Origin: Archangium sp.
Lineage (GTDB): Bacteria; Myxococcota; Myxococcia; Myxococcales; Myxococcaceae
NCBI GenBank assembly: GCA_016793585.1
Contig: JAEUJR010001121.1
Coordinates: 1-14,889 of the forward strand
DNA: 14,889 nucleotides
Direction: 5' to 3'
The notes under the pieces are model-generated. The model searched no databases and was not told the DNA's origin. It saw nothing but the letters and a program-made list of their open reading frames with translations. Below are positions 1 through 7,678 of the stretch, one piece after another. The first letter of the stretch is position 1, and the number at the start of each line of letters is the position of its first letter. A program made the translations under genes and the position numbers.

Positions 1-612
1 CGTCGCGAGGTTGACGAGCCCCGTCAGCACGAAGGCCGACAACGCCGCCGCGCCCATCATCGCGAGGTCGGCCGGGTCGAGATCCTCCGCCGTCCACAGC
101 AGGGCGAGCGGCACGAGGCCACCCACCTGCGACCCGATCACCGCCAGCAGCCCGGGCACCACCGCCACGCCTGCTCCCGGCAACAGCGACGCGACGCCGA
201 AGCCGCCGAGCGAGCCCACCAACAAGCCCAGTGACGTCGCACCAGCCGCGACGAGGCCGATGGGTTGAACGTACTGAAGCAGCGACCCCAGCGCGCCCAG
301 CGTCAGCCCACCCGCCAGAGCCCCGAGGTACACGCCCTGTGCGCCAGCGAGGGGGCTGCGCCAGCCAGAGGTGATCGCCGCGCCGATGACACCGCCGAGC
401 ACGAGGCCATCGACCCCTTCGGCGAACGCGAAGAGTGCGCCACCGCGGCCAGCCGAGAACGCCGAGAACCGCGCACCCGTCGTGAAGGCACCCTGCTTCT
501 CTGGAGTCGACGTCGTCGCGGGCCCGAGCTCGCCTGGCGTCTCACCGAACGGCCTGAGGATCTGCGCGTGCGCTGCGCTGCCGAGGAGCAGCACCAGAGC
601 GAGCGCCTTCAT
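1..612 (-). CDS. Secreted/membrane protein of unknown function, N-terminal 204 residues (partial)
   Basis: The frame is open from an ATG at 612 to the left edge without a stop, so the C-terminus lies outside the window. The protein begins MKALALVLLLGSAAHAQ, a clear signal peptide with an AHA-Q cleavage site. A short polar stretch follows (about residues 18-55), then about 150 residues of Gly/Ala/Leu-rich hydrophobic sequence that could form four or five membrane segments, interrupted near residue 175 by the acidic stretch AEDLDPADLA. I do not recognise the family. The start codon overlaps the stop of the upstream kinase gene in an ATGA (609-612), which strongly suggests co-transcription and translational coupling, so this protein may act with or be regulated by the kinase. 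Third codon positions are almost all G or C, as expected for a real gene here. Confidence 0.8.
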   Translation of the reverse strand, partial: MKALALVLLLGSAAHAQILRPFGETPGELGPATTSTPEKQGAFTTGARFSAFSAGRGGALFAFAEGVDGLVLGGVIGAAITSGWRSPLAGAQGVYLGALAGGLTLGALGSLLQYVQPIGLVAAGATSLGLLVGSLGGFGVASLLPGAGVAVVPGLLAVIGSQVGGLVPLALLWTAEDLDPADLAMMGAAALSAFVLTGLVNLAT

Positions 613-1811
613 CGGTACTTGAGGAACCCGCCCACGACGTCACGCACCAGCGCGCTCACCGAGAGCCCATGGCGCCGGGCGATGAGGGCCAGCTGGTCGA
701 ACTCGGCCGTGCTCAGATCGATGGTGAGCGACTTGGCCGAGCCATCGTCCAGCGACTGCGAATCGGAGATCGGCTCGATGGTCGAGATGATCTCGTCGGC
801 CTCTTCGATGACCTCTTCAGGGCTCGCTGCGGGCGCACGCAGGCTCGAGAGCCGCTGCTTCTCTTCTTCGAGCTCGTCGTCGAAGAGCTGCTTGAGGAAG
901 TTCGAGAGGTGGATGTTCGACGGCGTGAACTCGTACTGCGACAGGAACTGATCGATGTCGTACTGCATGTCCCACGCGGTCTGGTACCGGCGCTCGCGGT
1001 CCTTCTCGAGCCCCTTCATCAGAATCGCTTCGACCGCCTCGGGGATGTCAGCCTTGAAGTACGAGGGCGCGTAGATCTTGCCCTCGGTGATGCTCTTGAG
1101 GATCGCGACCTCGGAGTCTCCGGTGAAGAGCTTGAAGCCGGTGAGCCACTCGTAGAGCACGGTGCCCAGCGAGAAGAGATCGCTGCGGCAGTCGAGCTGT
1201 TTGCCCATGCACTGCTCGGGCGACATGTACGAGAGCTTGCCTTTGATCTCTCCGGCGCGCGTCTGCTCGATCTGGTTCGTCGCCTTCGCGATACCGAAGT
1301 CGAGCACCTTCACCGTGCCGTCGAACGAGACGAAGATGTTCTCGGGCGTGACGTCGCGGTGCACGATGCTCAGCGCGGTGCCGTACGTGTCGGTCTTCTG
1401 GTGCGCGTAGTACAGGCCTTCGCACACGCTCGAGGCGATCTTGAGCGCGTAGACCATGGGGAACGGAATGCCCATGGAGTCGGCCTTCGGAATGATGCGA
1501 CGCATGTCGCGCCCGAAGACGTACTCCATGGCGATGAAGTACGACTCGCCGATCTTTCCGAGGTCGTAGATCTGAACGATGTTCGGGTGGTTCAGCTGCG
1601 CGGCGAGCTTGGCTTCGTTGAGGAACATCTTCACGAAGTTCGGCTGCTTCGACAGGTGCGGCCGAATGCGCTTGATGACGATCGTCTTCTCGAAGTTCTC
1701 GATGCCGGCCTGCCGGGCGAGAAAGATCTCGGCCATGCCGCCGACCGCGATGCGATCGATCAGGGTGTACTTACCGAATCGGATGTTTCTCTTCGGGTCT
1801 GCTTGAGCCAT
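609..1811 (-). CDS. Cytoplasmic Ser/Thr protein kinase with a C-terminal ribbon-helix-helix-like tail
   Basis: 400 residues. An eukaryotic-type (Hanks) kinase domain spans about residues 14-290. It shows a modified glycine loop (IAVGGMAEIF, 21-30), ATP-anchoring Lys47 in VIKRI, a likely alpha-C Glu66, the catalytic loop HRDVTPEN (151-158, Asp153, Asn158), DFG (171-173) and SPE in place of APE (197-199). HRD and DFG are intact, so it should be active. No transmembrane helix or PASTA domain is present. After an acidic linker (about 311-358), the last 40 residues (SLTIDLSTAEFDQLALIARR, then HGLSVSALVRDVVGGFLKYR) look like a ribbon-helix-helix fold: a beta strand with alternating hydrophobic residues, helix, GLS turn, then helix. 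That would make it a kinase with its own DNA-binding or dimerisation module. The ATG at 1811 sits 13 residues before the kinase core; only a weak Shine-Dalgarno is visible. Kinase assignment is firm; the tail assignment is inference from pattern. Confidence 0.95.
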   Translation of the reverse strand: MAQADPKRNIRFGKYTLIDRIAVGGMAEIFLARQAGIENFEKTIVIKRIRPHLSKQPNFVKMFLNEAKLAAQLNHPNIVQIYDLGKIGESYFIAMEYVFGRDMRRIIPKADSMGIPFPMVYALKIASSVCEGLYYAHQKTDTYGTALSIVHRDVTPENIFVSFDGTVKVLDFGIAKATNQIEQTRAGEIKGKLSYMSPEQCMGKQLDCRSDLFSLGTVLYEWLTGFKLFTGDSEVAILKSITEGKIYAPSYFKADIPEAVEAILMKGLEKDRERRYQTAWDMQYDIDQFLSQYEFTPSNIHLSNFLKQLFDDELEEEKQRLSSLRAPAASPEEVIEEADEIISTIEPISDSQSLDDGSAKSLTIDLSTAEFDQLALIARRHGLSVSALVRDVVGGFLKYR

Positions 1812-1840
1812 CGCGAGGGGCGCACCTTACCAGCCCGGTC

Positions 1841-2314
1841 TTGCGCGTACAGGCTCGGAAGCCGGTTGGAGCGCGACTGCTGCGAACCACGCAGTGGTGC
1901 GTGGGTGACGGAGGCCCCGAAGGGCCGTTGCGCGTGACGGCGCCCGATGGCTCGCTCGTCACATCGGCCGCGCGCGCGCGCCAATACGTTCGCCACCTGA
2001 AGCACGGGCGCTGGCTCGAGGTTGGCCGCGACGGAGGGCTCCAGCACCTCGAGTACGTCGACGGAGTCGAAGGACCCGTTTGGCCCTGCCCGGAAGGTGC
2101 CCGCGAAGCGTCAACGTGCGTCGCCCGCTGCTGCGACGTGAAAGCCCGCTGGTGTGCTGCGGCTGACGGTGGCCTGGTCGGCCCGTGGGACGAGTGGTCG
2201 GTGGACGGCGCCAGCAGGGCTCGGCCCTCGACGATCCCCCTACTCGCGCCCTTTCGCGACCTGGGCGCGGTGCGGAGTCAGTCGCTCCAGCTGCTCGGCA
2301 ATGCCCCACGGTGA
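1841..2314 (+). CDS. Doubtful ORF or gene remnant with MORN-2-like repeats
   Basis: This is the only protein-like frame in the 428-base gap between two minus-strand genes. The longest version starts at TTG (1841); a GTG at 1901 is an alternative. Neither has a good Shine-Dalgarno, and there is no signal peptide. The part from about 1901 to 2210 reads like MORN-2 (YwqK-type) repeats: PDGSLVTS, then KHGRWLEVGRDGGLQHLEYVDGVEGP, then GLVGPWDEWSVDG, with the expected x-G-x-W-x-x-x-x-x-x-G-x-L spacing. About 80% of third positions in that part are G/C, fewer than in neighbouring genes. After WSVDG the sequence loses this character and runs antisense into the end of the gene at 2240. It could be a decayed fragment of a longer secreted repeat protein, a small real gene, or chance. 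Confidence 0.3.
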   Translation: MRVQARKPVGARLLRTTQWCVGDGGPEGPLRVTAPDGSLVTSAARARQYVRHLKHGRWLEVGRDGGLQHLEYVDGVEGPVWPCPEGAREASTCVARCCDVKARWCAAADGGLVGPWDEWSVDGASRARPSTIPLLAPFRDLGAVRSQSLQLLGNAPR

Positions 2315-2791
2315 CGCGTCTTGCACCGGCGTGTCGAGCGTCGAGCGCAGCGTCTTGAGCATCTGGCAGCTCGTCGTCGCGAGCTCGAGGTGCAGCTGCT
2401 CGTCGGCCGCGATGCCACGCGTCGCGCGCTCGACACAGACCGGCAAGGTGCGATCGATGACGACGATGAGCTCCTGACGAAGGGCGCGCGTCTCGTCCAT
2501 GCGTACGGTGCGCCCGAGGTTCCACTGGTACCAGACGAGCTCGCCCTGCAGCCGGGAGCACGTTCTGCCGACGACGGCCTCGGGCATCTGGAAGATGATC
2601 GGCGCGTCACCTTCGAACAGGCGCGTGAAGAGCACCCGGCTGTTCTCGAGGCGCTCGTTGGCCGAGACCTGGAGCGCCGGGCAGATCTTCGCGACCCGGT
2701 TGCCGGTCACCACGTTCTTCACGCAGTTCCCGGCGTAGACGACGAGCAACACGGCGAGCAGGGAGCCTCCAACGAGGCGCCACCGCTTCAC
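2240..2791 (-). CDS. Single-anchor protein of unknown function, 183 residues
   Basis: The protein starts [21 protein letters not shown], a positively charged N-terminus followed by one hydrophobic helix (about residues 6-22), so it is probably anchored in the inner membrane by its N-terminus with a soluble periplasmic part. Five cysteines (23, 37, 78, 119, 142) are spread through the chain; Cys23 lies at the end of the helix but not in a good lipobox. The rest is mixed alpha-helical with no motif I recognise. The start is a GTG that overlaps the gcvP stop in a GTGA (2788-2791), so it is almost certainly co-transcribed and coupled with gcvP, although nothing in it suggests a role in glycine metabolism. 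A short hairpin (AGGGC-TCG-GCCCT, 2216-2228) lies 12 bases past the stop but lacks a T-run. Confidence 0.75.
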   Translation of the reverse strand: MKRWRLVGGSLLAVLLVVYAGNCVKNVVTGNRVAKICPALQVSANERLENSRVLFTRLFEGDAPIIFQMPEAVVGRTCSRLQGELVWYQWNLGRTVRMDETRALRQELIVVIDRTLPVCVERATRGIAADEQLHLELATTSCQMLKTLRSTLDTPVQDASPWGIAEQLERLTPHRAQVAKGRE

Positions 2792-5646
2792 ATGTAGCTC
2801 TCGATCGGCGGGCAGCTGCAGACGAGCTTGCGATCACCGAGCACGTTGTTCACGCGACCGACCGAGGGCCAGAACTTGTGCTTCTTGACCCAGGCGAGCG
2901 GGTACACGGCGCGCTGGCGCGAGTACGGGCGAGACCACTCGTCGGCGGTCGCCACGTCAGCGGTGTGCGGCGCGTGCTTGAGCGGGTTGTTGTCCTTCGG
3001 GAGCTTGCCGGCCTCGATCTCGGCGATCTCGGCGCGAATGCTCTTCATGGCCTCGATGAACCGATCGAGCTCGCCCTTCGACTCCGACTCGGTGGGCTCG
3101 ACCATCATGGTGCTGGCGACGGGGAACGAGACGGTCGGCGCGTGGAAGCCGTAGTCCATCAGGCGCTTGGCGATGTCTTCGACCTCGACGCCGCTCGACG
3201 CCTTCAGCTTGCGCATGTCGAGAATGCACTCGTGCGCCACCCGGCCCTGAGCGCCGCGGTAGAGCACCGGGTAGTCGGCCTCGAGGCGCTCGGCGACGTA
3301 GTTCGCGTTGAGAATGGCCGCCTTCGTCGCGGCCGCGAGCCCGTCGGGACCGAGCAGACGAATGTACATCCACGAGATGAGCAGCACGCTCGCGCTGCCG
3401 AACGGCGCCGCCGAGACCGCTCCGCTCGAGCCGCCGGTCTTCGCGCTGACGTGCCCGGGCAAGAACGGCACGAGGTGCTTCGCGACGCAGATCGGGCCCA
3501 TGCCCGGCCCACCACCGCCGTGGGGGATCGCGAAGGTCTTGTGCAGGTTCAGGTGGCAGACGTCGGGGCCGAAGTCTCCGGGGCGGCAGAGGCCGACCTG
3601 CGCGTTCATGTTCGCGCCGTCCATGTAGACCTGCCCACCTTCGGCGTGCACGAGGTCGCAGATCTCGGTGATGGCGGCTTCGAACACGCCGTGCGTCGAT
3701 GGGTACGTCACCATGAGCGCGCCGACCTTGCCGGAGTTCGCTGCGATCTTCGCCTTCAGATCGCCGACGTCGACGTTGCCGGCCTCATCGGTCTTCACCA
3801 CCACGACCTGGTAGCCAGCCATCACGGCGGTGGCCGGGTTGGTGCCGTGGGCCGACGCGGGAATCAGGCAGACGTTGCGGTGACCCTGGCCGCGGGCCTC
3901 TTGGTAGGCCCGAATGGTGAGCAGGCCGGCGTACTCTCCCTGAGAGCCTGCGTTGGGCTGCAGCGACGTACCAGCGAACCCGGTGATCTCGGCGAGCCAG
4001 GTCTCGAGGTCGCTGAAGATCTGGCGGTAGCCGGGCCACTGCGCCTCGGGGGCGAAGGGGTGCAGGCCGTTGAACTCGGGCCAGGTCACCGGGTCCATCT
4101 CGCTCGTGGCGTTGAGCTTCATCGTGCACGAGCCGAGCGCGATCATGCTGTGGCACAGCGAGAGATCTTTCGCCTCGAGCGAACGAATGTACCGGAGCAT
4201 CTCGTGCTCGGTGTGGTGGCTGTTGAAGACGGGGTGCGTGAGGTACGCGCTGGTGCGGCGCAGGCTCTCGGGGAAGACGGGGGAGGCGTTCGCCGCGGCC
4301 GCGAGCGCGTTCGCGGTGAAGTCGGGCTTCTTGCCGGCGAAGACCGCGAGCAGGTTGTCGAGGTCGGTGGCCGAGATCGTCTCGTCCATCGAGACGCCGA
4401 GGTGGGTCGCGTCGATGCGGCGCAGGTTCATGCGCGCGGCCTGAGCCGCCTGCACCAGCGAGTCACCCTGCTTCGCGTCGACCTTCACCGACACGGTGTC
4501 GAAGAACACGTCGTGTTCGAGCTTGAAGCCGAGCTTCGCGACGCCGGTGGCGAAGGTGCGGGCGAGGGCGTGCACGCGGGTGGCGATGGCGCGCAGGCCC
4601 TGGGGCCCGTGGTACACGCCGTACATCGACGACATCACCGCGAGCAGCACCTGTGCGGTGCAGATGTTCGAGGTCGCCTTCTCACGACGAATGTGCTGCT
4701 CGCGCGTCTGCAGCGCCATGCGCAGGGCCATGTGGCCGTTCGCGTCTTCCGAGACGCCGATGATGCGACCGGGCATCGAACGGGCGAACTCGGCCTTCGT
4801 CGAGAGGAACGCCGCGTGGGGGCCGCCGAAGCCCATGGGCACGCCGAAGCGCTGGGCCGAGCCGATCGAGACGTCGGCCCCCAGCTCTCCGGGCGAGGTG
4901 AGCAGGCACAGCGAGAGCAGATCGGCGGCCATCACCACCAACGCGCTGTTCGCGTGGGCCTTCTCGACGAAGGGCCGGTAGTCGATGACCGCGCCGTCGG
5001 TGGCCGGGTACTGCACGAGCACGGCGAAGCACTTCTTGCCGAAGTCGAAGGTGCGGTGGTCGCCGACGACGATCTCGACGCCGAGCGGCTTCGCGCGAGT
5101 CTTCACGACCTCGATCGTCTGCGGGTGGCAGAGCGACGACACGAACATCGTCTTCGCCTCGGCGTCTTTCGCCATCGAGTGGGCGAGGTGCATGGCCTCG
5201 GCGGCCGCGGTGCCTTCGTCGAGCAGCGACGCGTTGGCGATCGGCATGCCCGTGAGGTCACCGATCATCGTCTGGAAGTTGAGCAGCGCCTCGAGGCGGC
5301 CCTGTGCGATCTCGGCCTGGTAGGGCGTGTACGCGGTGTACCAGCCCGGGTTCAGCAGCACGTTGCGGAGCACGACGCCCGGAGTGAGCGTGCCGTGGTA
5401 GCCCTGCCCGATGAACGAGGTGAAGACCTGGTTCTTCGACGCGATCGACTTGAGCTCGGCGAGCAGCTCGGCCTCGCCCTTGGCGGCAGGCAGCGAGAGC
5501 GCCTTCTTCGCGCGAATGTTCTTCGGCACGGTCTGATCGATGAGGGCGTCGAGCGAGGGCGCCTTCACGGCGGCGAGCATCGCCTCCATGTCTCGGGAGG
5601 ACGGACCAACGTGACGGCGGGCGAAGGTGTCGAGAAACGAGAGCAT
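2788..5646 (-). CDS. gcvP: Glycine dehydrogenase (aminomethyl-transferring), P-protein of the glycine cleavage system
   Basis: PLP-dependent decarboxylase that takes glycine, releases CO2 and passes the aminomethyl group to lipoyl-GcvH in the cytoplasm. 952 residues, close to the usual length of the single-chain form (about 950-960). The frame is open upstream to 5739, but the conserved N-terminus [17 protein letters not shown] begins right after the ATG at 5646, so I start there. Family landmarks include [40 protein letters not shown] (about 506-512) and the cofactor site [19 protein letters not shown], with the PLP lysine at about residue 703. Both halves of the duplicated fold are present and look intact. 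No gcvT or gcvH lies next to it: downstream is an overlapping unknown gene and upstream a divergent nuclease gene. There is no strong Shine-Dalgarno and no canonical glycine riboswitch in the leader. Confidence 0.98.
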   Translation of the reverse strand: MLSFLDTFARRHVGPSSRDMEAMLAAVKAPSLDALIDQTVPKNIRAKKALSLPAAKGEAELLAELKSIASKNQVFTSFIGQGYHGTLTPGVVLRNVLLNPGWYTAYTPYQAEIAQGRLEALLNFQTMIGDLTGMPIANASLLDEGTAAAEAMHLAHSMAKDAEAKTMFVSSLCHPQTIEVVKTRAKPLGVEIVVGDHRTFDFGKKCFAVLVQYPATDGAVIDYRPFVEKAHANSALVVMAADLLSLCLLTSPGELGADVSIGSAQRFGVPMGFGGPHAAFLSTKAEFARSMPGRIIGVSEDANGHMALRMALQTREQHIRREKATSNICTAQVLLAVMSSMYGVYHGPQGLRAIATRVHALARTFATGVAKLGFKLEHDVFFDTVSVKVDAKQGDSLVQAAQAARMNLRRIDATHLGVSMDETISATDLDNLLAVFAGKKPDFTANALAAAANASPVFPESLRRTSAYLTHPVFNSHHTEHEMLRYIRSLEAKDLSLCHSMIALGSCTMKLNATSEMDPVTWPEFNGLHPFAPEAQWPGYRQIFSDLETWLAEITGFAGTSLQPNAGSQGEYAGLLTIRAYQEARGQGHRNVCLIPASAHGTNPATAVMAGYQVVVVKTDEAGNVDVGDLKAKIAANSGKVGALMVTYPSTHGVFEAAITEICDLVHAEGGQVYMDGANMNAQVGLCRPGDFGPDVCHLNLHKTFAIPHGGGGPGMGPICVAKHLVPFLPGHVSAKTGGSSGAVSAAPFGSASVLLISWMYIRLLGPDGLAAATKAAILNANYVAERLEADYPVLYRGAQGRVAHECILDMRKLKASSGVEVEDIAKRLMDYGFHAPTVSFPVASTMMVEPTESESKGELDRFIEAMKSIRAEIAEIEAGKLPKDNNPLKHAPHTADVATADEWSRPYSRQRAVYPLAWVKKHKFWPSVGRVNNVLGDRKLVCSCPPIESYM

Positions 5647-5688
5647 GCGCGGCGGCTTACAGAACGCGAGCAGGCTGGGCAACGGATA

Positions 5689-5708
5689 GCGCCCGTATGA
5701 ATGGGCGC
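5689..5708. repeat. Hairpin 36-55 bases upstream of the gcvP start
   Basis: GCGCCC (5689-5694) pairs with GGGCGC (5703-5708). On the plus strand a G-T and a T-A pair can extend the stem to 8 with an ATGA loop; on the gcvP transcript one of these becomes an A-C mismatch, leaving a 6-base GC stem. It would lie in the gcvP leader just before the translation start region. Confidence 0.4.
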
Positions 5709-5715
5709 GGCTCAT

Positions 5716-5729
5716 GGCTCCGTTGAGCC
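5716..5729. repeat. Small hairpin GGCTC-CGTT-GAGCC in the gcvP upstream region
   Basis: A perfect 5-base-pair stem with a 4-base loop, about 70 bases upstream of the gcvP ATG. Its left side and loop contain the heptamer CTCCGTT (5718-5724) that recurs at 5784 and, inverted, at 5814. Confidence 0.35.
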
Positions 5730-5779
5730 GTTCAATCATTCGCCCAGCCCACCCTCGCGCCTTCGCTTCGCCGGCCCGC

Positions 5780-5824
5780 CTCTCTCCGTTTCAGGTGCGG
5801 ATTCCGCCCTTCGAACGGAGCGAG
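5780..5824. repeat. Nested inverted repeat, possible operator
   Basis: Left arm CTCTCTCCGTT (5780-5790) and right arm AACGGAGCGAG (5814-5824) pair at 10 of 11 positions. Between them lies a second dyad, GCGGATTCCGC (5797-5807). It sits 52 bases before the start of the AbiEi-like gene and about 130 bases before gcvP, a position suited to binding by a dimeric regulator of either gene. AbiEi-type antitoxins are known to bind inverted repeats in their own promoters, so autoregulation is a reasonable inference. Confidence 0.45.
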
Positions 5825-5876
5825 CGGCGGCTTCGATGTCAGCCCTGGCTGCTACAGCACGCCGGCGGGAGGGGCG

Positions 5877-6821
5877 ATGCACTCGGCGGAGCGGGCGGTG
5901 GTGATGGTGGCCTCGTGTCAGCACGGGGTGGTGAGTCTTTCGCAGGCGCGCGCGAAGGGCATGACGGTCGATCAGATCAAGCGCCGCGTGCGGTCGGGCC
6001 GGTGGCGTCGCGTGCTGCCGTCGGTCTACGCGATGGAGGGCGCTCCCGAGACGTGGATGAAGCAGCTGCGCGCCGCGGCGCTGTGGGCCCCACGCGCGAC
6101 GTTCTCGCACCGAACGGCTGCTGCGCTCTGGGGCCTCGCGCGGTTCACCGACGAGACCAGCCCCATCACCCTCTCATCGACGATTCACACGCCTGCGCCG
6201 CCAGGTCTGCGCTTCGTTCGTCGAAAGCTGCTGCTCCCTCGCGAGGTGGGTCTGACGCAGGGCCTCAAGGTGACGTCGGTCGAACGAACCCTGCTCGATC
6301 TGTGCCTGGACGAGGCCGAGCCCGACGTCGCGGCGGCGCTCGATGACGCGCTGAGGAAGAAGCTGACGACCACCGAGCGCCTGGAGTCGTTGCTGTCGCG
6401 GCGCGCGGGCGAACCGGGCAGCGGGCTGCTGAGGCGGCTCGTGGCGCGGCGCACCGGAGACGAGGGCATTCCCGAGAGCGAGCTCGAGTCGCGGGTGCTG
6501 ACCTTCCTCGACGAGCACGGCTTTCCCGCTCCGGCACGCCAGACGAGAGTGCGGGTTCGTGGCCGCCGCTTCAGGCTCGACTTCACCTTCGCCGAAGCGC
6601 CGGTCGTGATCGAAGCCGATGGGTATGCGTGGCACTCGACGGTCGCGTCGTTCGAAGCCGACCGCCGACGCATCAACGCGCTGACGGCCCGTGGCTACCG
6701 GGTGCTGCAGTGGACCTGGGCCGCCCTCGACGAACGGCCCGGTGAACTCGTGCACGAGCTGCGAACGCTGCTGGCTACTTCTTCTTCTTCGGCAGCTCGG
6801 GCATCACGAGGCGCGACATGA
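5877..6821 (+). CDS. Fusion of AbiEi-like winged-helix domain with DUF559 (Vsr-like) endonuclease domain
   Basis: 314 residues. Residues about 8-60 resemble the N-terminal winged helix of AbiEi-type antitoxins (HGVVSLSQARAKGMTVDQIKRRV, then SGRWRRVLPSVYAM), followed by the usual middle region with SHRTAAALWGL and SVERTLLDL. Residues about 200-298 match DUF559, a PD-(D/E)XK-type nuclease related to Vsr: ESELE, then RLDFTF (Asp235), VIEADGYAWHS (Glu246, Asp248, His253), then DRRR and a final GYRVLQWTW. The putative catalytic Asp and Glu are intact. No AbiEii nucleotidyltransferase toxin follows, so it is not a classic type IV toxin-antitoxin pair. The ATG at 5877 has GGAGG 4 bases upstream; ATG 5904 is an alternative. 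The last 16 codons overlap the end of the convergent cytochrome gene, and the Ser run near the C-terminus is just the antisense of that gene's Lys tail. Function unknown; proposed roles are defence or DNA processing. Confidence 0.88.
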   Translation: MHSAERAVVMVASCQHGVVSLSQARAKGMTVDQIKRRVRSGRWRRVLPSVYAMEGAPETWMKQLRAAALWAPRATFSHRTAAALWGLARFTDETSPITLSSTIHTPAPPGLRFVRRKLLLPREVGLTQGLKVTSVERTLLDLCLDEAEPDVAAALDDALRKKLTTTERLESLLSRRAGEPGSGLLRRLVARRTGDEGIPESELESRVLTFLDEHGFPAPARQTRVRVRGRRFRLDFTFAEAPVVIEADGYAWHSTVASFEADRRRINALTARGYRVLQWTWAALDERPGELVHELRTLLATSSSSAARASRGAT

Positions 6822-7452
6822 AGTCGGTCACCGCGAGCACCTGGGTGTCGGTGTAGCCCTTGATCGCTTCCATCATCTTCGGGTTCGCGTTGAGCCGTTT
6901 GCCGTCGCGAATGTCGGTCATCTGACGCAGCAGATACTTGTAGTGCTGGCCCGCGAGCACCGGCGTGTACGTCTTGGCGTCGCCTTCTCCGCTGCGGCCA
7001 TGACACGAGACGCAGTCGCGCTTGTAGAGCACCTGCCCGTCGTCGAGGAACTCACCTTCGCCGCGCCCGTTGTCGCGGGGAATCGGCAGGATCTTCAGGA
7101 ACGCGGCGATGTCCGCCATGTCCTGCTCCGAGAGCGACTGAGCGGCGCCGAGCATCACGTTGTTCTCGCGGGCTCCGGCGCGAATGTCAGCCAGCTGCTT
7201 GAGGACGACGGCCGGGTGCTGGCCGGCGAGCTGCGGAAACGTTCCGTCGGGTTGGCCGGCGCCGGTGTCGAGGTGACACGAAGCACACGCGGCCTGGTAC
7301 CGATCCTTGCCGGCGACGACGTCGCCTTTCTTCGCGAGGACCTTCTTCAGCTCCTTCTGCGCCGCGATCTCGGGGCCGGGGCCTGCGAGCGCGACCTCTG
7401 CGATCACGGCGAGCGCCATCACCATCTTCACGCTGGGCTTCATGCGGTTCAT
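6775..7452 (-). CDS. Periplasmic di-haem cytochrome c, c4-like
   Basis: 225 residues with a signal peptide (MKPSVKMVMALAVIAEVALA, cleavage near residue 23). There are two cytochrome c domains with haem-binding CASCH (56-60) and CVSCH (147-151). Likely distal Met ligands are Met100 in the first domain and Met193 or Met194 in the second, followed by the typical helices LSEQDMADIAAFLK and YTDTQVLAVTDFM. Two similar halves of about 90 residues are the hallmark of cytochrome c4, an electron carrier to terminal oxidases. The frame is open to 7836, but the ATG at 7452 is preceded by GGAG at 9 bases and leads into the signal peptide; ATG 7443 or 7467 are alternatives. It ends in a basic PKKKK tail. 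No oxidase genes are adjacent. It is divergent from the surface-protein operon and convergent with, overlapping by 47 bases, the nuclease gene. Confidence 0.93.
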   Translation of the reverse strand: MNRMKPSVKMVMALAVIAEVALAGPGPEIAAQKELKKVLAKKGDVVAGKDRYQAACASCHLDTGAGQPDGTFPQLAGQHPAVVLKQLADIRAGARENNVMLGAAQSLSEQDMADIAAFLKILPIPRDNGRGEGEFLDDGQVLYKRDCVSCHGRSGEGDAKTYTPVLAGQHYKYLLRQMTDIRDGKRLNANPKMMEAIKGYTDTQVLAVTDFMSRLVMPELPKKKK

Positions 7453-7678
7453 TGCGACGCGCTCCATAGCAGGAATGTGCCCCGAGGCGTCGAGACAGAC
7501 TCGCCGTGCGCCCTCAGATTCACGACGCCGGCGCGAGGGCGTGACACGTCGAGCTCGTGCGGCGATCAAGTCGCTTCGAGCGCGCGACTGACGCCGCCGG
7601 GTGACGACGCCAAGCTGGCCTTGACGCTCAGGCCCTTCGTGGCGTAGCGCCGCGGCGCGTCGAAGCCCGGGGAGCGTC
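7453..7678. promoter_or_regulatory. Divergent intergenic region between the cytochrome gene and the surface operon
   Basis: 226 bases without a supported gene. A weak candidate for the plus strand is TTGACG (7621-7626) with TAGCGC (7645-7650) at 18-base spacing; the -10 is poor. For the minus strand, TTGATC (complement of 7564-7569) with TGTCAC (complement of 7541-7546) has 17-base spacing. An 8-base palindrome CGAGCTCG lies at about 7549-7556. A GGGGAG (7669-7674) stands 4 bases before the ATG at 7679. Confidence 0.3.

Larger units (their letters stand above)
5647..5876. promoter_or_regulatory. Divergent regulatory region between gcvP and the AbiEi/DUF559 gene
   Basis: These 230 bases must hold the start signals of both genes. 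I see no convincing -35/-10 pair. The region is rich in dyad symmetry: a hairpin at 5689-5708, one at 5716-5729 and a larger inverted repeat at 5780-5824. The heptamer CTCCGTT occurs at 5718-5724 and 5784-5790 and inverted at 5814-5820. A Shine-Dalgarno (GGAGG, 5868-5872) stands 4 bases before the ATG at 5877. Confidence 0.5.

Noticed and set aside
669..1937. 422-codon plus-strand frame over the kinase
   Set aside because: Antisense of an unmistakable kinase; the product has no recognisable fold and is rich in Leu, Glu, Arg and Asp from complementing the kinase codons.
2216..2228. Intrinsic terminator after the 183-residue gene
   Set aside because: The hairpin is only 5 base pairs with a 3-base loop and is not followed by a T-run on either strand.
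2878..5700. 940-codon plus-strand open frame over gcvP
   Set aside because: It is antisense to a certain gcvP with clear motifs; its product is a His/Arg/Val-rich sequence with no domain, an artefact of high third-position GC.
5647..5739. Extended gcvP start at 5739
   Set aside because: The added 31 residues show no conservation pattern, and the family N-terminus begins right after the ATG at 5646.
5647..5876. Glycine riboswitch upstream of gcvP
   Set aside because: Some pieces (GGAGAG, CGAAGGG) look suggestive on the minus strand, but they are in the wrong order and no CTCTCAGG partner is present.
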